Below are positions 47,505 to 62,163 of a stretch of DNA of 64,000 bases, one piece after another. The notes under the pieces are model-generated. The model was not told the origin of the DNA. It saw only the letters and a list, made by a program, of their open reading frames with translations, and made no database searches. The position numbers and the translations under genes were made by a program. Location: the NCBI GenBank assembly GCA_030141585.1, contig JAQIFP010000017.1, forward strand, positions 1-64,000. The letters run 5' to 3'. This stretch comes from Ophryocystis elektroscirrha (Eukaryota > Apicomplexa > Conoidasida > Neogregarinorida > Ophryocystidae). Numbering within the stretch: the first letter of the stretch is position 1; the number at the start of each line of letters is the position of its first letter.

Positions 47505-49466
47505 TTAAAGCTCATCGTGATCCATGTCAGCAGAATCAAATTGAGATGAACTTTGAGTTTTTTCAGTTATTATAGGAGAACAAATTGCTTCAATCTCTTT
47601 GTATTTTTCTTTAATTTCTTCAGCATCAGCGTCTGGATTAGACTTTAACCATTCTTTGCCATCAGCTAATGCGGATTTTAGAGTATTTTTTTTATCTTCA
47701 TCTAAATTTGCGAAAGATTGCTTATTTTGTGTGAACGTCTCTAAACTTTGTAAATATCTATCGAACTCTTGAGCAGCAGTAACTCTTTCTCTCATTTTCA
47801 GGTCTTCTTCTCTATACTCCTCAGCTTCATGTATCATACGATCAATTTCTTCTTGACTTAGCCGGTTTTTATCACTATCTATAGTAATTTTCTCTGATTT
47901 TCCTGAGGCCTTGTCTACAGCAGATACTTGAAGAATGCCATTTGCATCAACTTCAAATGTTACTTCAATTTGAGGCACCCCGCGCGGAGCTGGTGCAATA
48001 CCAGTAAGTTCAAATTTTCCTAATAAATTATTATGCTCTGTCATTGCTCGCTCTCCTTCAAAAACTTGAATTAATACTCCAGGTTGATTATCAGCATTTG
48101 TCGTGAAAATTTGAGACTTTTTAGTTGGAATAGGTTCATTTCGCTTAATTAAAGGTGACATTACTCCATTTGCAGTCTCAATTCCCAATGTTAGAGGAGT
48201 AACGTCCAATAAAAGCATGTTGTTTTCTTGAGGTTCTCCTGTCAATACGGCTGCTTGAACTGCGGCACCGTGTGCAACAGCTTCATCTGGATTGACATGG
48301 CGATTCGGTTCTTTTCCATCAAAAAACTCTTTAATAAGCTGCTGAATTTTTGGAATTCTTGTTGACCCTCCTACTAAAACAATCTCATCAATTTGACTTT
48401 TCTCAAGATTGCCATCTTTCAATACTTTTAAAACAGGTTTTAAAGTTTTTTTGAATAGATCCAAATTCAATTCTTCAAATTTAGACCTAGTTAAAACTTC
48501 AGAAAGATCGACATCGTTCATAATTTCTTCAACTTCAATGTTGACTCTATGGCTAGTTGATAAAGCTCTTTTTTTTTTCTCTACTTCTTTTCTAAGTTTT
48601 TGTATTGCTGATTTATCATCTTTTATATTTAAACCGGTTTTCTGTTTAAAAAGCTTGATCATGTAATCCATTATTCGTTGATCAAAATCTTCTCCGCCTA
48701 AATGCGTATCACCTGCAGTAGCAAGAACTTCAAATACCCCATTATCAATTGTAAGTATAGAAACATCAAATGTTCCGCCGCCTAAATCATATACTAATAT
48801 ATTTTTTTCCAGGTTTTTTTTATCCAAGCCATAAGCAATAGCCGCAGCTGTGGGCTCATTTATGATTCTTATAACATTTAATCCAGCTATTGCTGCAGCA
48901 TCTTTTGTAGCCTGTCTCTGTGCATCATTGAAATACGCAGGAACAGTGACTACAGCGTTTTTGACTTCGGTTCCTAAATAAACTTCAGCAATTTGTTTCA
49001 TTTTCCTCAATATCATAGCAGATATTTCTTCAGATGAGAGTAATTTACGCTCTCCATTCACATCAACTTCAATCATGGGTTTATTGTCTTTGTTTTGAAT
49101 TTTAAATGGTAACAATTTCTTATCGTCTTGAACAGACTTTTCGGTGTATCTACGACCAATCAATCTTTTAACATCAAAAACTGTTTGTGTAGGATGTAAT
49201 GCAGCTTTGTTTTTTGCATTTTCTCCAACAACCCTTTCCCCGTCTACAAAGGCAACGTACGACGGAGTAATTCTGTTTCCATGTTCATTAGGAATTATAT
49301 CTACACGACCGTTTTTATATATAGCTACACAGGAATAGGTTGTTCCTAAATCAATGCCAACTGCGGGACCATCTGATGGCTTTTTGTTAGTAGCATTAAC
49401 AAATGAATTACAAGCTATTAAATTGTATATTGATAAAAATGTAGTAAGAAAAACAAAATTTAACAT
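47505..49466 (-). CDS. ER-lumenal Hsp70 BiP
   Basis: Intronless, about 653 residues. The frame is open 28 codons further upstream (to 49550), but the ATG at 49466 starts cleanly at a signal peptide ([20 protein letters not shown]). ATPase domain [59 protein letters not shown]; substrate domain [16 protein letters not shown] terminus ends DHDEL, a KDEL-type ER-retrieval signal. Helps Sec61 translocation and ER folding. More conserved than the mtHsp70 in the window and, unlike it, without introns. Confidence 0.97.
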   Translation of the reverse strand: MLNFVFLTTFLSIYNLIACNSFVNATNKKPSDGPAVGIDLGTTYSCVAIYKNGRVDIIPNEHGNRITPSYVAFVDGERVVGENAKNKAALHPTQTVFDVKRLIGRRYTEKSVQDDKKLLPFKIQNKDNKPMIEVDVNGERKLLSSEEISAMILRKMKQIAEVYLGTEVKNAVVTVPAYFNDAQRQATKDAAAIAGLNVIRIINEPTAAAIAYGLDKKNLEKNILVYDLGGGTFDVSILTIDNGVFEVLATAGDTHLGGEDFDQRIMDYMIKLFKQKTGLNIKDDKSAIQKLRKEVEKKKRALSTSHRVNIEVEEIMNDVDLSEVLTRSKFEELNLDLFKKTLKPVLKVLKDGNLEKSQIDEIVLVGGSTRIPKIQQLIKEFFDGKEPNRHVNPDEAVAHGAAVQAAVLTGEPQENNMLLLDVTPLTLGIETANGVMSPLIKRNEPIPTKKSQIFTTNADNQPGVLIQVFEGERAMTEHNNLLGKFELTGIAPAPRGVPQIEVTFEVDANGILQVSAVDKASGKSEKITIDSDKNRLSQEEIDRMIHEAEEYREEDLKMRERVTAAQEFDRYLQSLETFTQNKQSFANLDEDKKNTLKSALADGKEWLKSNPDADAEEIKEKYKEIEAICSPIITEKTQSSSQFDSADMDHDEL

Positions 49467-49668
49467 ATCACACTGAGACAGCGCTACTTTTAACTTTATT
49501 AGGGACAGATATTTACAGAGCAACAGGTATGTTAGACATTTATCAAACATGCTACAATTTAATTAAGTTTTATATTTTGTTTATAGAAATAAAAAACATT
49601 CACATATAGAAATGTATAATTAAGAAATACAAAACCAAAATTATTACTTCTATTCTTATTTACTATGA

Positions 49669-50828
49669 CTATTCACCACTATCAGATGAAATGTCTATTA
49701 TAGAGCTTTGCATATTCTGATAGAAATGTAAATGGTTTTTTTTCTGTTTCTTCACTTCACTAGAAATATCTGCCTTGTTAAAACTTTTTTCATAATCTGT
49801 ATCAAATTCATTTGATGTATTTTTAACAAATGACTTTCTCCAAGGAGGGATTTTTTTAAGAATTTTTTCTGGATTGGCATTTAAAATTGTTTTTGATTGT
49901 TTAGAAGATTCTGAAATATTATTTTCATTACATTTACATAACGTTTGGCCATTGCTTTTTAATTGTTTAAGTACAGGAAATTCATAATCTAAAAAATATA
50001 TTTGTATTTCGGATTTATTTTCGTTTAGATTGAGTGAACGAGATATTCGAGCAAAATTGTATATTCTTTGGACAGCTTTAAACGTTCCGATTTCAAAGGC
50101 GTGCGAAAAGCCAAAAATTTTTATAGATTTAGCATACTTTACAACGCCTTCATAATGTTCTGATTCAGCGCAAGATTTAACAGTTTCATCAAAATCACTG
50201 TCGGCACTGAAAAGATATATACTAGCAAAACGAGACATAAAACATATTTTTGTAACTTCACTGCCTATAGCAACGTCGCAACATCGTTGAATCCTGCGAC
50301 CTTTATTAAGTTTATAACCGTATACGCGAACAAAAATTTCCGCTTGCTTACAGGCGCTTTGCCCTAACCTTATGTGTGTATTGATACCTAGATAAATTGC
50401 TAAACTTAAAACTACGTATTACTTTGCACAGATTTGTACTTTGCAGAGTCAGTGTAAGGAATAGAATTGTCAAAACTGTTCGCGCTTTCGTTCAAACCTT
50501 GCTCAATTTTAGAATGTGTGGTTGAATTTATATTGTTGCTTTTTGGATTTAACTTATTAGTTCTGATTTCGTCCTCTTTAAGAAGTCTTAGTATTTCTGT
50601 GATTTCCTGATGTTGGCAACATTTGTTTTGTTCAGGAATACTCATAAATACAACTATTCTCCCAATCAATATTTTAAATTTCAATTCAACTAATTCACAA
50701 AGCCAACATAAATCCGTATAACGGAAAGTACGTTGATACAATTTTTCCCAGGATAGCCGAATATTTTCAAAGTCAATTAATACTGCAGCTTCTATTTTGT
50801 CCAAGTCGATTGGTGATTCAGAGGTCAT
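49669..50828 (-). CDS. NYN-domain putative ribonuclease
   Basis: Two exons joined by one 35-nt intron near 50390, 374 residues. The first exon holds AAVLIDFENIRLSW, the NYN/PIN-like catalytic strand with its Asp. The second carries ACKQAEIFVRVYGYKL, IGSEVTKICFMSRFA and then IYLFSADSDFDETVKSC (the second acidic motif) with IKIFGFSHAF. This order fits the DUF88/LabA-like NYN branch. The C-terminal third is low-complexity, basic and serine-rich. NYN proteins are Mg-dependent RNases acting in RNA decay or processing; the target here is unknown. Confidence 0.7.
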
Positions 50829-51050
50829 AAGGTAAAATTAATCTATTTCATCCAATCTGGTGAAAAAAAATACAATAATCACCTAAGTCTAGCCATATTT
50901 TAATACACTAGACCTATGCAAATTACAATCATATATGTAAGTTTTACTATTTGTTATTGTTGAGGTAAAACAGAATTTATCTGTCTCGGTATAAAAAATT
51001 GCTTTGATGTTAAACAGTATATCTTTTCAATTTCACAAACAAATATCAAA

Positions 51051-52449
51051 CTAATACATCATAAAAAAATTTAAAAATCGATCTCGATCAGTTTCATCAT
51101 CATCTTCAGAATTATTAATTGCTTTCAGCTCGTCTACGCGAGGGTTCTAAACACATATGATAAATATAGTTGACATTATTACAAAAGGTTTGTATACATC
51201 AATTTCAGACTTGTTTTCATAGAACTCTTTGTTTAGTTGAGGAACAGGAAATACACGCTCTAATGCCTCAAGGAGTTCTTTTCCTTTTAATTTTAATTCA
51301 GAAGGAAGAGGAATTTTGACACGAAATTCAATGAACAAATCTCCTTTAGAATTTTTATTCTGATATATTGGCATTCCTTCATTTCTTATGACTTTTATTG
51401 CACCATTTTCTGTAGCTTCAAACGGATCATTTTCAACTAAGATTTTTCGTTTATCCAAATGTGTTAAAAGAAATTTGTAACCAGCATAAGCTTCATAAAT
51501 CGAAATTTCGTGATCGATAAATAAGTCACTTTCTTTTTGACGAAAAACATTATGATCTTCAATATCTATAAAAAATTTCACGTCACCAGGAATAATGTTT
51601 GGTCTCTGATCAGCTTCATTTGGGAAAACATAATGGTGTCCCTTTGGAACTCCTTTTTCTATATTTATTTCAAATATTTTTTCATCTTCTAAAGATCCTG
51701 TTCCTGAACATGTTTTACACTTCTTATCTTTTGCAATTCTCTTTCCTTTTCGACAAGTGCAAGGGGTGATTATTTTTTGAGTGTGGCGTCCTATACTTCT
51801 TACATGAACTTTTGAACCCTAATGATTGCTTTGAATTATAATGAAGTCTTACAACACCATTGCAATCACTGCATGTTTCAAAAGCATTAGCTGGACCGCC
51901 TTCGCCATTACAAATGTTACAAACTATGCTACGTACTATAGGCACTTTTTTAGTCACACCAGTGTAAGCCTAGATATATTTAGATCTAAAACATTCGTAC
52001 TTCTTCCAGTGTGATTGTCAACTTTTGGTTGATTGATTGGCCTTCACGTTTACCTCCAGATCTGAATCCTTGGAAAAATAAATCAAAAATCTAAACATTC
52101 AACTTTCTACAAAATTGTAACTTACGTCTGAAGGATCTACACCTCCTTCTTCTAATCCATTTTCTCCAAATTTATCATAGCGTTCTCGTTTTTCTGGATC
52201 ACTAAGAACTTCATACGCCCGAGAAATTTCTTTAAAAAATTCGGGATCTCCACCCTTGTCAGGATGATTTTTGAGAGCTAATTTTCTGTAAGCTGTTTTT
52301 ATATCAGCAATAGAAGCATTTTTTGGAATTTGAAGAACCTCATAAAACTTTGAGTTGTCCACGTCAGTTTTGGATTGTTTGAAAACTTTTAAAAGCTATT
52401 TACAAAACCAATTACCATCTTGATCTTCAAAAAAGTTGAAGAACGCCAT
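51051..52449 (-). CDS. Type I DnaJ (Hsp40) co-chaperone
   Basis: Multi-exon, about 400 residues. Short leader [12 protein letters not shown], then the J domain ([40 protein letters not shown]) with the HPD motif. A glycine-rich linker is followed by the zinc-finger region ([25 protein letters not shown]), with one Cys-rich arm lightly modified, and the client-binding domain ([14 protein letters not shown]). The tail ends [12 protein letters not shown]. It has no signal peptide, ER signal or CaaX box, so it is probably a cytosolic Hsp70 partner. Shares a 107-bp divergent promoter with the sugar transporter. Confidence 0.9.
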
Positions 52450-52556
52450 TTTAGACTTAAAGAACCACTACTTACAAATTTTTTTTTTACTGCTTATGTA
52501 TTATTTCTTGTGCTCCTTTTAAGACTGGGACACAACCTTTGTTTATACTAAAATAA

Positions 52557-53510
52557 ATGTTATATTTTAAAACAAAAAAATTAGTTTTCCTGAGTTTATT
52601 AGTATTACAAACTACTGCATCTCTAACTTGTATACGCTTGAGCAGGTTAAAAACACACCATAATGAAATTTTATACACAACATCATCAGCTGTTGGAGTC
52701 TCAGAAGCAATAAAATTTTTTAGCTCAATTTTTCTACACAATTTCACTGCCGCTAACAAAAATCACAGCGAAAATATAAATAAATTTCATCTCTTAAAAT
52801 ATTGTTTACCCTCGTTATTATATACTTTACAAAACAATCTGTGCTTATTAGCTTTATCTGCTCTGACTCCTCCTATCTATCAAATACTTTACCAACTTAA
52901 AATAATTACTACAGCTTTAATGAGTGTATTCCTGTTAAAAAAAACTTATAATAAGCAACAGTGGTGTTCATTTGTTTTATTAACATGTGGAGCTATTTTG
53001 TGTTTACCTGTTCAACATAGTGGTAAACATGCTTCCAATAATTTGCTGATGGGAGTATCTGCTGTATTTATAGCTTGTCTAACTAGTGCATTCGCGGGTG
53101 TTTATATGGAGTATTTATTAAAAAGCGGTTCCGAATCAATTTGGTATACAAATGCTCAGATAGCAGGAAATAGTTTAATTTTAAGTCTCATAAATGAATA
53201 TATTACAAATTACAAATTTACAAAACAGTACGGATTGTTCCATGGATACACATTAATGACATGGATAGTTTGTATACTGCAAGGAGTGGGAGGTTTGATA
53301 ATTGCTTGCGTTTTAAAATACGCAGACAACGTCGTTAAATGCTTTGCAAATGCTTTAGCTATTGTTTGCTCGTGTTTTTTAACATATTATATTGCTGTAG
53401 ATTTTGTTATTTCGACAAAATTTTTGATAGGAACTAGTTTAGTCCTATTTTCAATTTTTTGGTACTCGTTTTGTGATCAATTTTTCTATAAAAAAAAAAT
53501 GTCTTGGTAG
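52557..53510 (+). CDS. Nucleotide-sugar transporter (SLC35A type)
   Basis: Intronless, 317 residues with about ten membrane helices. Carries a nucleotide-activated sugar into the Golgi or ER. Family motifs: YTLQNNLCLLALSAL, TPPIYQILYQLKIITTALM (the substrate-loop region) and the C-terminal LKYADNVVKCFANALAIV, a form of the KYADNI.K.FA motif. These place it in the CMP-sialic acid/UDP-galactose/UDP-GlcNAc branch. The exact sugar cannot be told from sequence. A KKKMSW tail follows the last helix. Confidence 0.9.
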   Translation: MLYFKTKKLVFLSLLVLQTTASLTCIRLSRLKTHHNEILYTTSSAVGVSEAIKFFSSIFLHNFTAANKNHSENINKFHLLKYCLPSLLYTLQNNLCLLALSALTPPIYQILYQLKIITTALMSVFLLKKTYNKQQWCSFVLLTCGAILCLPVQHSGKHASNNLLMGVSAVFIACLTSAFAGVYMEYLLKSGSESIWYTNAQIAGNSLILSLINEYITNYKFTKQYGLFHGYTLMTWIVCILQGVGGLIIACVLKYADNVVKCFANALAIVCSCFLTYYIAVDFVISTKFLIGTSLVLFSIFWYSFCDQFFYKKKMSW

Positions 53511-53542
53511 CTGATAATAGCGCTCATGTAATTGACAGAAAG

Positions 53543-54335
53543 TCATATAACTAGCCTATAAGTTACGTATCTTCCGGCAGTCTCGCTAGGTCTTATAATT
53601 TTCAAAATCTATGATCGATTCATTAATTCTTATAAATTATATTTTACTTGGCCTTTTGAAACACCAAAATATCGAGCTATAGGATCATTTTGAAGAATTT
53701 TGGGTATCAAAGATTCATCAACTTTATATCTTTGTAATAAATTTTGCTTTTCCTCTTCAGTTAATGGAATGTGCTTAGGCACAAACTCATGCTTTGTAAC
53801 ATTTACCTAAATGTAAATAGAGCTAGAAATTTAACTTACTAACAGCTCTATATCTAAAAAACACTCAATGATGTGTTTCGGCATAGCATCAACTATGGCC
53901 TGTCACAAAGCACTAAAGGCAAATTATATAATACGTTTTTAGCAAATACGGTTAAAGAATCCTGAACAACAAGAATTGCTTTTTGTATGCTTTTTTCCTC
54001 CATTTTGTCAACCAATCTACGCAATTAATAACTAACAATAAAAATACTCTCTAATTGATTTGACACCTATTTTGCTTTGCTCGTCTGAGAAAAATGCCAC
54101 AATTTTTTTTTCAGGATCCAATGAATGTACAGCTAATATAAGCATTCTCGAGCGTCTGTAATTGAATTTGATGCTTGGAAAATTTTTACAGACAATCCAT
54201 TTGTTTAAATTGTAATTCAAATGATTCAAAAGTTTCAAACTTGTCTTGTGGACTGACATCATAGCCTCTATCCTCGAGCATCTCACAACAAGTTTTTCTA
54301 GCTCTAAACAACTTCCAAAAATTTTGATCGACCAT
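53543..54335 (-). CDS. RPB5: RNA polymerase subunit RPB5 (ABC27)
   Basis: Six exons (introns 31-50 nt), about 200 residues, shared by Pol I, II and III. N-terminal [47 protein letters not shown], then the C-terminal assembly domain [31 protein letters not shown] and [17 protein letters not shown]. Length matches the 210-residue norm. Found only after splicing. Ends 32 bp from the convergent sugar-transporter stop, among the tightest gaps here; the divergent partner is SRP54. Confidence 0.95.
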
Positions 54336-54446
54336 TATATGACCAGTGTTAAATTAATTATATATAACCAGTCGATATTGTTGTACTAGGAAAGCTTAGA
54401 TTTAATAGTCTGGTAAATAAATTTTAAAAGGTTCTCCAATTCAAAT

Positions 54447-56221
<1,775 letters not shown>

Positions 56222-56451
56222 CTTTTTATAATCCCTTTTTTTTTTGTAGCAAAAAATAATACATCATTAATATTGAAATGTAAATTCAATTATCATATGA
56301 ACGTCCAGTTTTTTATTCCATATTTAATGATTGTTTATACGATTCCAATTTACTTGATTCTAAAAATTAAAATTTGACGTTCTAGAGCATATATGCTTAC
56401 TTGTCGTAAATTTGTAATTATAAATAAAGGTTCAGGTCAACTCGTTGTAAT

Positions 56452-58275
56452 ATGAGTGAAAAATATGAAAGTAGAAAAAAAAGTTACAAAAACAATCACC
56501 ATGATAGAAGATCACGTAGTAGAAAACGTCATAACAAGCGCAATTCTTCTTGTAACTAATCAGATAAATATAATAAATTTAGTACGAACAAAAAGAAATT
56601 ATGACAGTATTTCAAGCGATTCTATAGAAAAATCAAATTCTTCATCTAAACGACATGATGCTAAAAAAATGATTAAAACTAGTTCAAAAAAATCATATGA
56701 CCGTGAATCAAAAAACCACTCTAAAAACGAGACTATTTCTAGTAAAATACGTACAAAAAAATCAATTATAACTTAGTATCAACAAAAGCAAAAAAAACTA
56801 AATGGGATGTTCCAATTATCACGGATATCAATTCTGAGTTTAATGGAGACATTACATCATCAAGTTTTGACTCTGTAATTAAATAAGGTTTTTGAATAGC
56901 GTTAGAACTTTGAAAACATATCTGAGCGTTCTTTATACATAAGCAACATCGCTTTGGGTGAGATATCGATGTTCTTAGTTCAATTCAGGTACTAGTGAAA
57001 CATCCATTATGCAATTTTTTAACGGCGCTATCCTCACAGCAGCTGGATACAATTATGCTATGGCTGCTATGACTGGACAATTACCAATACTCAAGGCCGA
57101 AATGGGTCCTAAAAGATTGAATAAATTGAACCAAGTTAGACTAAATTTCATTCAAATTTTAAAGTTTGTCTCAGAGAATTTTTTTTGTCGAATAGAACTG
57201 AGAACCGCTGCTTACGCTGAAATCTGCCTGAAATTAGATGGTATGTAATTTTAAAAGCTTCTATAAATCTAGGCATACCCTTTAATGGCTCACCTGTGAA
57301 AATAGTTCGAACAATTGATAATGATTTAGTCATAGGTGGACAAATTGACAAGTAAGTAAACCTACAACTGAAGGTTTTTTTTAGATATGCTTCTGGTAAC
57401 TTTAATAAAGATCCTTAAGTTTTAGATGTGAAAGTTTACATTAACGATTTGTCTCCAACAATTACTCAAAATGAGGTTACTACAAAAAAATTAGATTTTT
57501 ATAATGCAGCTACAAAAAGTATTTGAACCATATGGAAAAATATCGGCAGTTTCTATTTTTAAAGAAAATAAATCAGGTTTAAGTATAACTTGTGGGCTTG
57601 TAACGTATGAAAATTCAAGCTCAGCCAAAACTGCAATAAAAGTATGTACAGCAAATAAATTTTTATCTTTCAGGAACTAGAAAACAAACCAATAAATGGC
57701 CGAATACCAACATACACCACCGGCTCTTCAATAACAAGTAAGCATAATTATCCAAATAACATAGTTGAAGCTCTTAAACCCCCATTAACTTCTTCAATTG
57801 TAACGGAGTTGCCTACCTCAATGACGCACAAAATATTTACTAATGCAATCATTGGAGCACAAGTGAATATAGAATCACACATTCAATGAATCAGGTTCAA
57901 GCTGCCCGAAGAGAAGGCAGTATACCAAGTTTAGTTGTGCAGTTATTAAATTGCGTTTTTCCTGAAGATTTAATAAATGAGTCAGATTATGATTCTATAT
58001 TTAAAGACATTGAAACTGAAGCGTCAGCTTTTGGCACAGTATTAAACATAAAAATACCAAAACCGCCACCCAACTTAGCGTTTCAACCGGGCGTTGGAAA
58101 GGTTTACTTTATATTATATATTAAGTTATAGGTTTTTATCCATTATGCTGATAGAACCGCTGCAAGAAGAGCACAAGCTGAACTTAACGGTCGACGTTTT
58201 GAAAACCGCAGAGTTATTTGTGCAGCTTTTTTTCCGGTTGAAAAATTTTTGAAAGATATATACGTATTAATGTGA
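56452..58275 (+). CDS. U2AF2: U2AF65-like splicing factor
   Basis: Multi-exon, about 500 residues. The U2AF large subunit binds the polypyrimidine tract and recruits U2 snRNP. An arginine/serine-rich N terminus (RRSRSRKRHNKRNSS) is followed by the UAP56/SF1-linked KTKWDVP, RRM1 (SLYISNIALG), RRM2 (VYINDLSPTITQNEV, VFEPYGKISAVSIF) and a C-terminal UHM (LLNCVFPEDLINESDYDSIF, GVGKVFIHYAD, AELNGRRFENRRVI). Introns here are so short that the tract it reads must be minimal. PUF60 is an alternative for the UHM, but the N terminus favours U2AF. Confidence 0.85.
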
Positions 58276-58432
58276 TCTCAAATAGTTTTGTGTAATAATT
58301 AGTTGATGGATGTAACAAAAGAAATTAAAAACAACAAAAGTCACCCGAATAATTTTAGTTAGGATAAAATCTAAATAAAAATAGAGTTGAACAAAGTTGT
58401 AAATGGTGTCATCTATGCAATAAATATTGAAT

Positions 58433-59235
58433 TTATTTATCATGCAAATGAAGTTTTAGTTGTTGTCCGTCAATCAATTTGCCTGATTTATTGTGGTAAA
58501 AATTTTGAAGTTTATATAAACACTCACCATCAAATGTAGTTTTTGCCAATTTTGCATCAGAAAGGTGTTTGAAAATTACACCCCCAGTCCCCTGCAGAAA
58601 TTAGTACATATAGATTTACCAAGGATCTGTCAATATTGTCATAATCAATCCAACACTTTTCAATAGGACCTATAGACCCAAATAATTCCTAAATAGACTT
58701 GAACTATATTTAACGTTATATACTTTCAAATCAGATACTAGAATAGAATAGTCTAAACCGCTTAGGAATATACAGCATGATTTGTTAAAACGTTTATCTA
58801 CGAATGTTTACTATGAATGATTATTTACTGAGATCACGCTTGAATGATTTCGTTTTAAAATTCTAAGTTGTAACAAACTTGATAATATAATTACATTTTT
58901 ATACGTTGAGATTTCACCTTCACTGAGATAGTAATCATCTTTAGTATGAGCATCTTATAATCAATCGTCGGCAAAGTTGTCATTACTGATTAGTTTTCTT
59001 GAACTATAACGACGTTTATGTTTAGTTGTAAAATTAGAATTTAAATTCTAAGCAGGCGTTTAATTTATAATATTCAATCTACATTTTTTCCATTGGATAC
59101 CTCATTTTTGCTTGGAAGCTTAAATTTCTTTTTTCCTTTATAAGATGATAATTTGATTAACTCATCTAATTCGTAACATATATAACATGCAAAAATACCC
59201 AGAGAAAAATCTAAGTTTGGTGAAGATTGTGTCAT
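58433..59235 (-). CDS. ALYREF: ALY/REF mRNA export adaptor
   Basis: Nine short exons, eight introns of 28-53 nt, about 170 residues. THO/TREX adaptor that links splicing to mRNA export via NXF1. The N terminus carries the ALY signature LDFSLDELIKL (MDMSLDDIIKL in animals), a basic middle (KHKRRYSSRKL), and one RRM: CIFLSGLDYSILVSDLKELF, then GPIEKCWIDYDNIDRSLGTG and GVIFKHLSDAKLAKTTFDG. The C-terminal ALY box is short or missing. Invisible without splicing. Confidence 0.85.
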
Positions 59236-59585
59236 AACCTATTTGGATAAATAACAATTAATTTTAGTTAAGAAAATATTCAGGTTAAAATTGTTTCCTG
59301 TCCTAAACTGTTAAATTAAAATGAATAAAAAACTGATAAAACTGAAAGATGGCTTAATACAACTATTTTGTAATTTTGTTTATTTATAAACCGTTTTAAA
59401 TGACAAAAAATCATTTAAAATAGAAATAAACCAATAGATTTAGAAATACAATAGTAATTTATACTAAACTGTACAGAACTCTGCTCAAATTCGCGCCTAT
59501 CAGGTATTACGCTATACTGCTAACACACTGTTCTCTTTTTGAAAACTGCTGTTGTTATTACAAAGTACTTTATACGATGTATTAA

Positions 59586-61744
59586 ATGTACTCTACATAT
59601 TCTAATCCTAAACGTATTTTGACTTACACACAGAGTAAAATAATACCTCAATCACAACGTATTAAAGCTTTAATATCACCACCTCGTCATCGAAAAGGTT
59701 AATAATAATAATTAATACTTAAGAAATAAAAAACAAATTATAGGTTTAAATCCGTGGGAGCTCATTTTAAAATCTCTCAAATTATCCAAGCACTCAAAGT
59801 TACCAGAAAATAAAAAGGTTGTTAATCAATGGTAATAATAAATTTTAGGAGTTTATAAAGCCGCAACTCAAAATAAATCTGACCACAAAACGCGAACTAC
59901 ACGAACTAGAAAATTTAGGTTATATTCCACTAAAAATAATCAATTTTGCATCAACTTGTTGCACTCAGATAGTAAAATCCAAAAAAACAAATTTGATTTG
60001 TGCTGCTAAAATTATTGATCTTTCTCAGCTATCTCATAAAGAAAGAGAAGCAGCAATTTTGGAAGTTAGTAATTTACAAAAACTAAATCATCCATTTATA
60101 CTACACTTTGAAGAATATTTTAAAACTTCTGTTTCACTCATAATCATAACAGAGTATTGCAGTAACGGTGATTTATTTAATAAAATTCAAGCTAGTCTTA
60201 AAGATCAGCAATGCAATATAGATCACACAAACACCATCTCAATCCTAAAAAAAACATTTACATCCAATCTAAAAAAATCATATCCATATAGTCTGACCAG
60301 GTAATACTTTTGCACGACTATGGCTGCAATTAGAAGTAATTTTGCGAAAAATGCTCGTATCTTGAATTATATTACAAAACTTGCCGATCTACAATCAATT
60401 TTTCAGTGGATGACTCAAATTTCATTGGGACTAGAATATATGCATCATAAAAATATATTCCACTGTGATCTGAAATGTTCCAACATATTTTTGGCCAACG
60501 ACAATAGAGCTAAAATTGGAGATTTAGGAATTTCAAGGGATAAGGAATTAATAGCAGTTTTTCAAGGAACCCCAAGCTACATGTCACCAGGTATTCAATC
60601 ATTTTTTTAAACTTCGTAGAATTATGTTCTGGGGAGATGTTTACAGAAAAAGCAGATTCTTGGGCTCTAGGCTGTACTCTGTATGAGCTCATATTCAAAA
60701 AACAAGCTTTTGGGTGTATATCGATTGAAAATACATTGAAGACTGTAGCATCAACTTCAAAAAAAGTATCTGATGAAATTAACCAAACTTTACCATCTAT
60801 ACTTTTAGAGTTAAAAATGCTGAAAAATTTTGCTATTTACTCATTTCATCAACAACTGAAGTCATTGGTGAAAAAAAAAAACCCCAACTTGTGTAAGATA
60901 TTATCACCAAATAAAGATTTGAATAGTGACGAGTTCCACATTTGAACTAGAAAAACCTAATTTGGTAAAATCTATAAAGAATGAACTATTATTCAATAGT
61001 TCATCAACTTATGAGCGACCATTTTTAAACTATAGCTCTAAAACACTCAATCATCGAAAGGGATTTGACAAAACTGCTAAATTGTATGTGAAATCTAATT
61101 TTGCAAATCGTGCTAGCATTCACAAAATGAAAAACTTAACTATGAAGCAAATTACATCTACCTCTAATTTAAAATATCAAAATAATTTATTGACTCATTA
61201 CTATTCTGCATATGTCTTATATAAATTGATCAAATCATTATTGACATTTGATCCAGCCAAAAGGGCTAACCTTACAGACGTATTTCAAATTATATTTAAT
61301 ATAGACCATTTGAACAAAATTTTATCGAAGTCAGAATTATTCATTGCCGATAAAAAAAAACCTATTATTGATTATCTAAACAAAAACTTATCAAACAATT
61401 TAAAAGACGCTAATTTATTATCAGAGAATAAATATGTTGACCTGCATAAAAAAGACATCATAACACAGCTAAAAATAACAGAACTTATTAATAAGCGTGA
61501 AGTTCTTGACAAAAAAAAAACTTATATAAAATTAAAAGAAATTGTTTTTGAATATTCCAACTTATCGATTTCATTATATTCAAAGATTCACTTAAAATCT
61601 GATCTCGACCAAATTTGCCATCCAAAACTAAAAAAAAGTTCTATAATACTGCCACAATTTGAAGTTGCACAAAAATATATACAAGAAATCCCTGATTATC
61701 AAATAGAACTAATAAATCAATTAATTTTAAATAAGCTATCTTAA
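59586..61744 (+). CDS. NEK-like Ser/Thr kinase, divergent
   Basis: Six exons, about 661 residues. The catalytic domain starts after about 110 residues. Beta3 lysine CAAKIIDL, alphaC AILEVSNLQKLNHPFI, catalytic loop FHCDLKCSNIF, DLG in AKIGDLGISR, and after splicing GTPSYMSPE and KADSWALGCTLYELIF place it near NEK kinases. Oddities: the Gly-rich loop is lost (LKIINFASTCCTQIV, no GxGxxG), HRD is HCD (non-RD), and about 135 residues of low-complexity sequence separate the F-G helices from the last kinase block (FDPAKRANLTDVF). A basic C-terminal tail follows. Likely a cell-cycle or cilium kinase; the missing glycines make activity uncertain. Confidence 0.8.
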
Positions 61745-61878
61745 AAGCCAACAGACATATCAAGCTCTAATTGAATCTGTTTAATAAAATATACATTGTG
61801 CAGTTTTTTCCAGTTGAATAAAAATCTAAAATTAGTCAACAAACTACCACTTATTAAAATTGTTCTGTGCGCCTAAAG

Positions 61879-62132
61879 ATGATAGAGATTATTTTAAATG
61901 ATAGAATTGGTAAAAAAATAAGAATTAAAGTAAACGAAGATGATACAATCGGCGATTTAAAAAAATTAGTTGCTGCACAAACAGGTAATTTATAGTTTCA
62001 TTTGTTTAAAATTTAGGAACTCCTGCTCAAAAAATATGTATAAAAAAATGGTATACAGTATTTAAAGATCATATAACTTTGAAAGACTACGAAATTAAAG
62101 ACGGAATGGGACTAGAACTTTATTATATATAA
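61879..62132 (+). CDS. UBL5: Ubiquitin-like splicing modifier UBL5/Hub1
   Basis: Two exons, one 32-nt intron, 73 residues, exactly the human length. Start [18 protein letters not shown], then [17 protein letters not shown] and [18 protein letters not shown] followed by [10 protein letters not shown]. Ends in the Tyr-Tyr-x type tail with no glycine, so it acts without covalent conjugation. Hub1 binds Snu66 in the spliceosome and helps use of weak 5' splice sites. Neighbour of other splicing genes. Confidence 0.97.
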
Positions 62133-62163
62133 TAGAATTTTTGTTGATATAGTATAAATTCAT

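Noticed and set aside
47505..49550. BiP start at 49550
   Set aside because: The first 28 codons do not form a signal peptide; the next ATG (49466) begins one directly.
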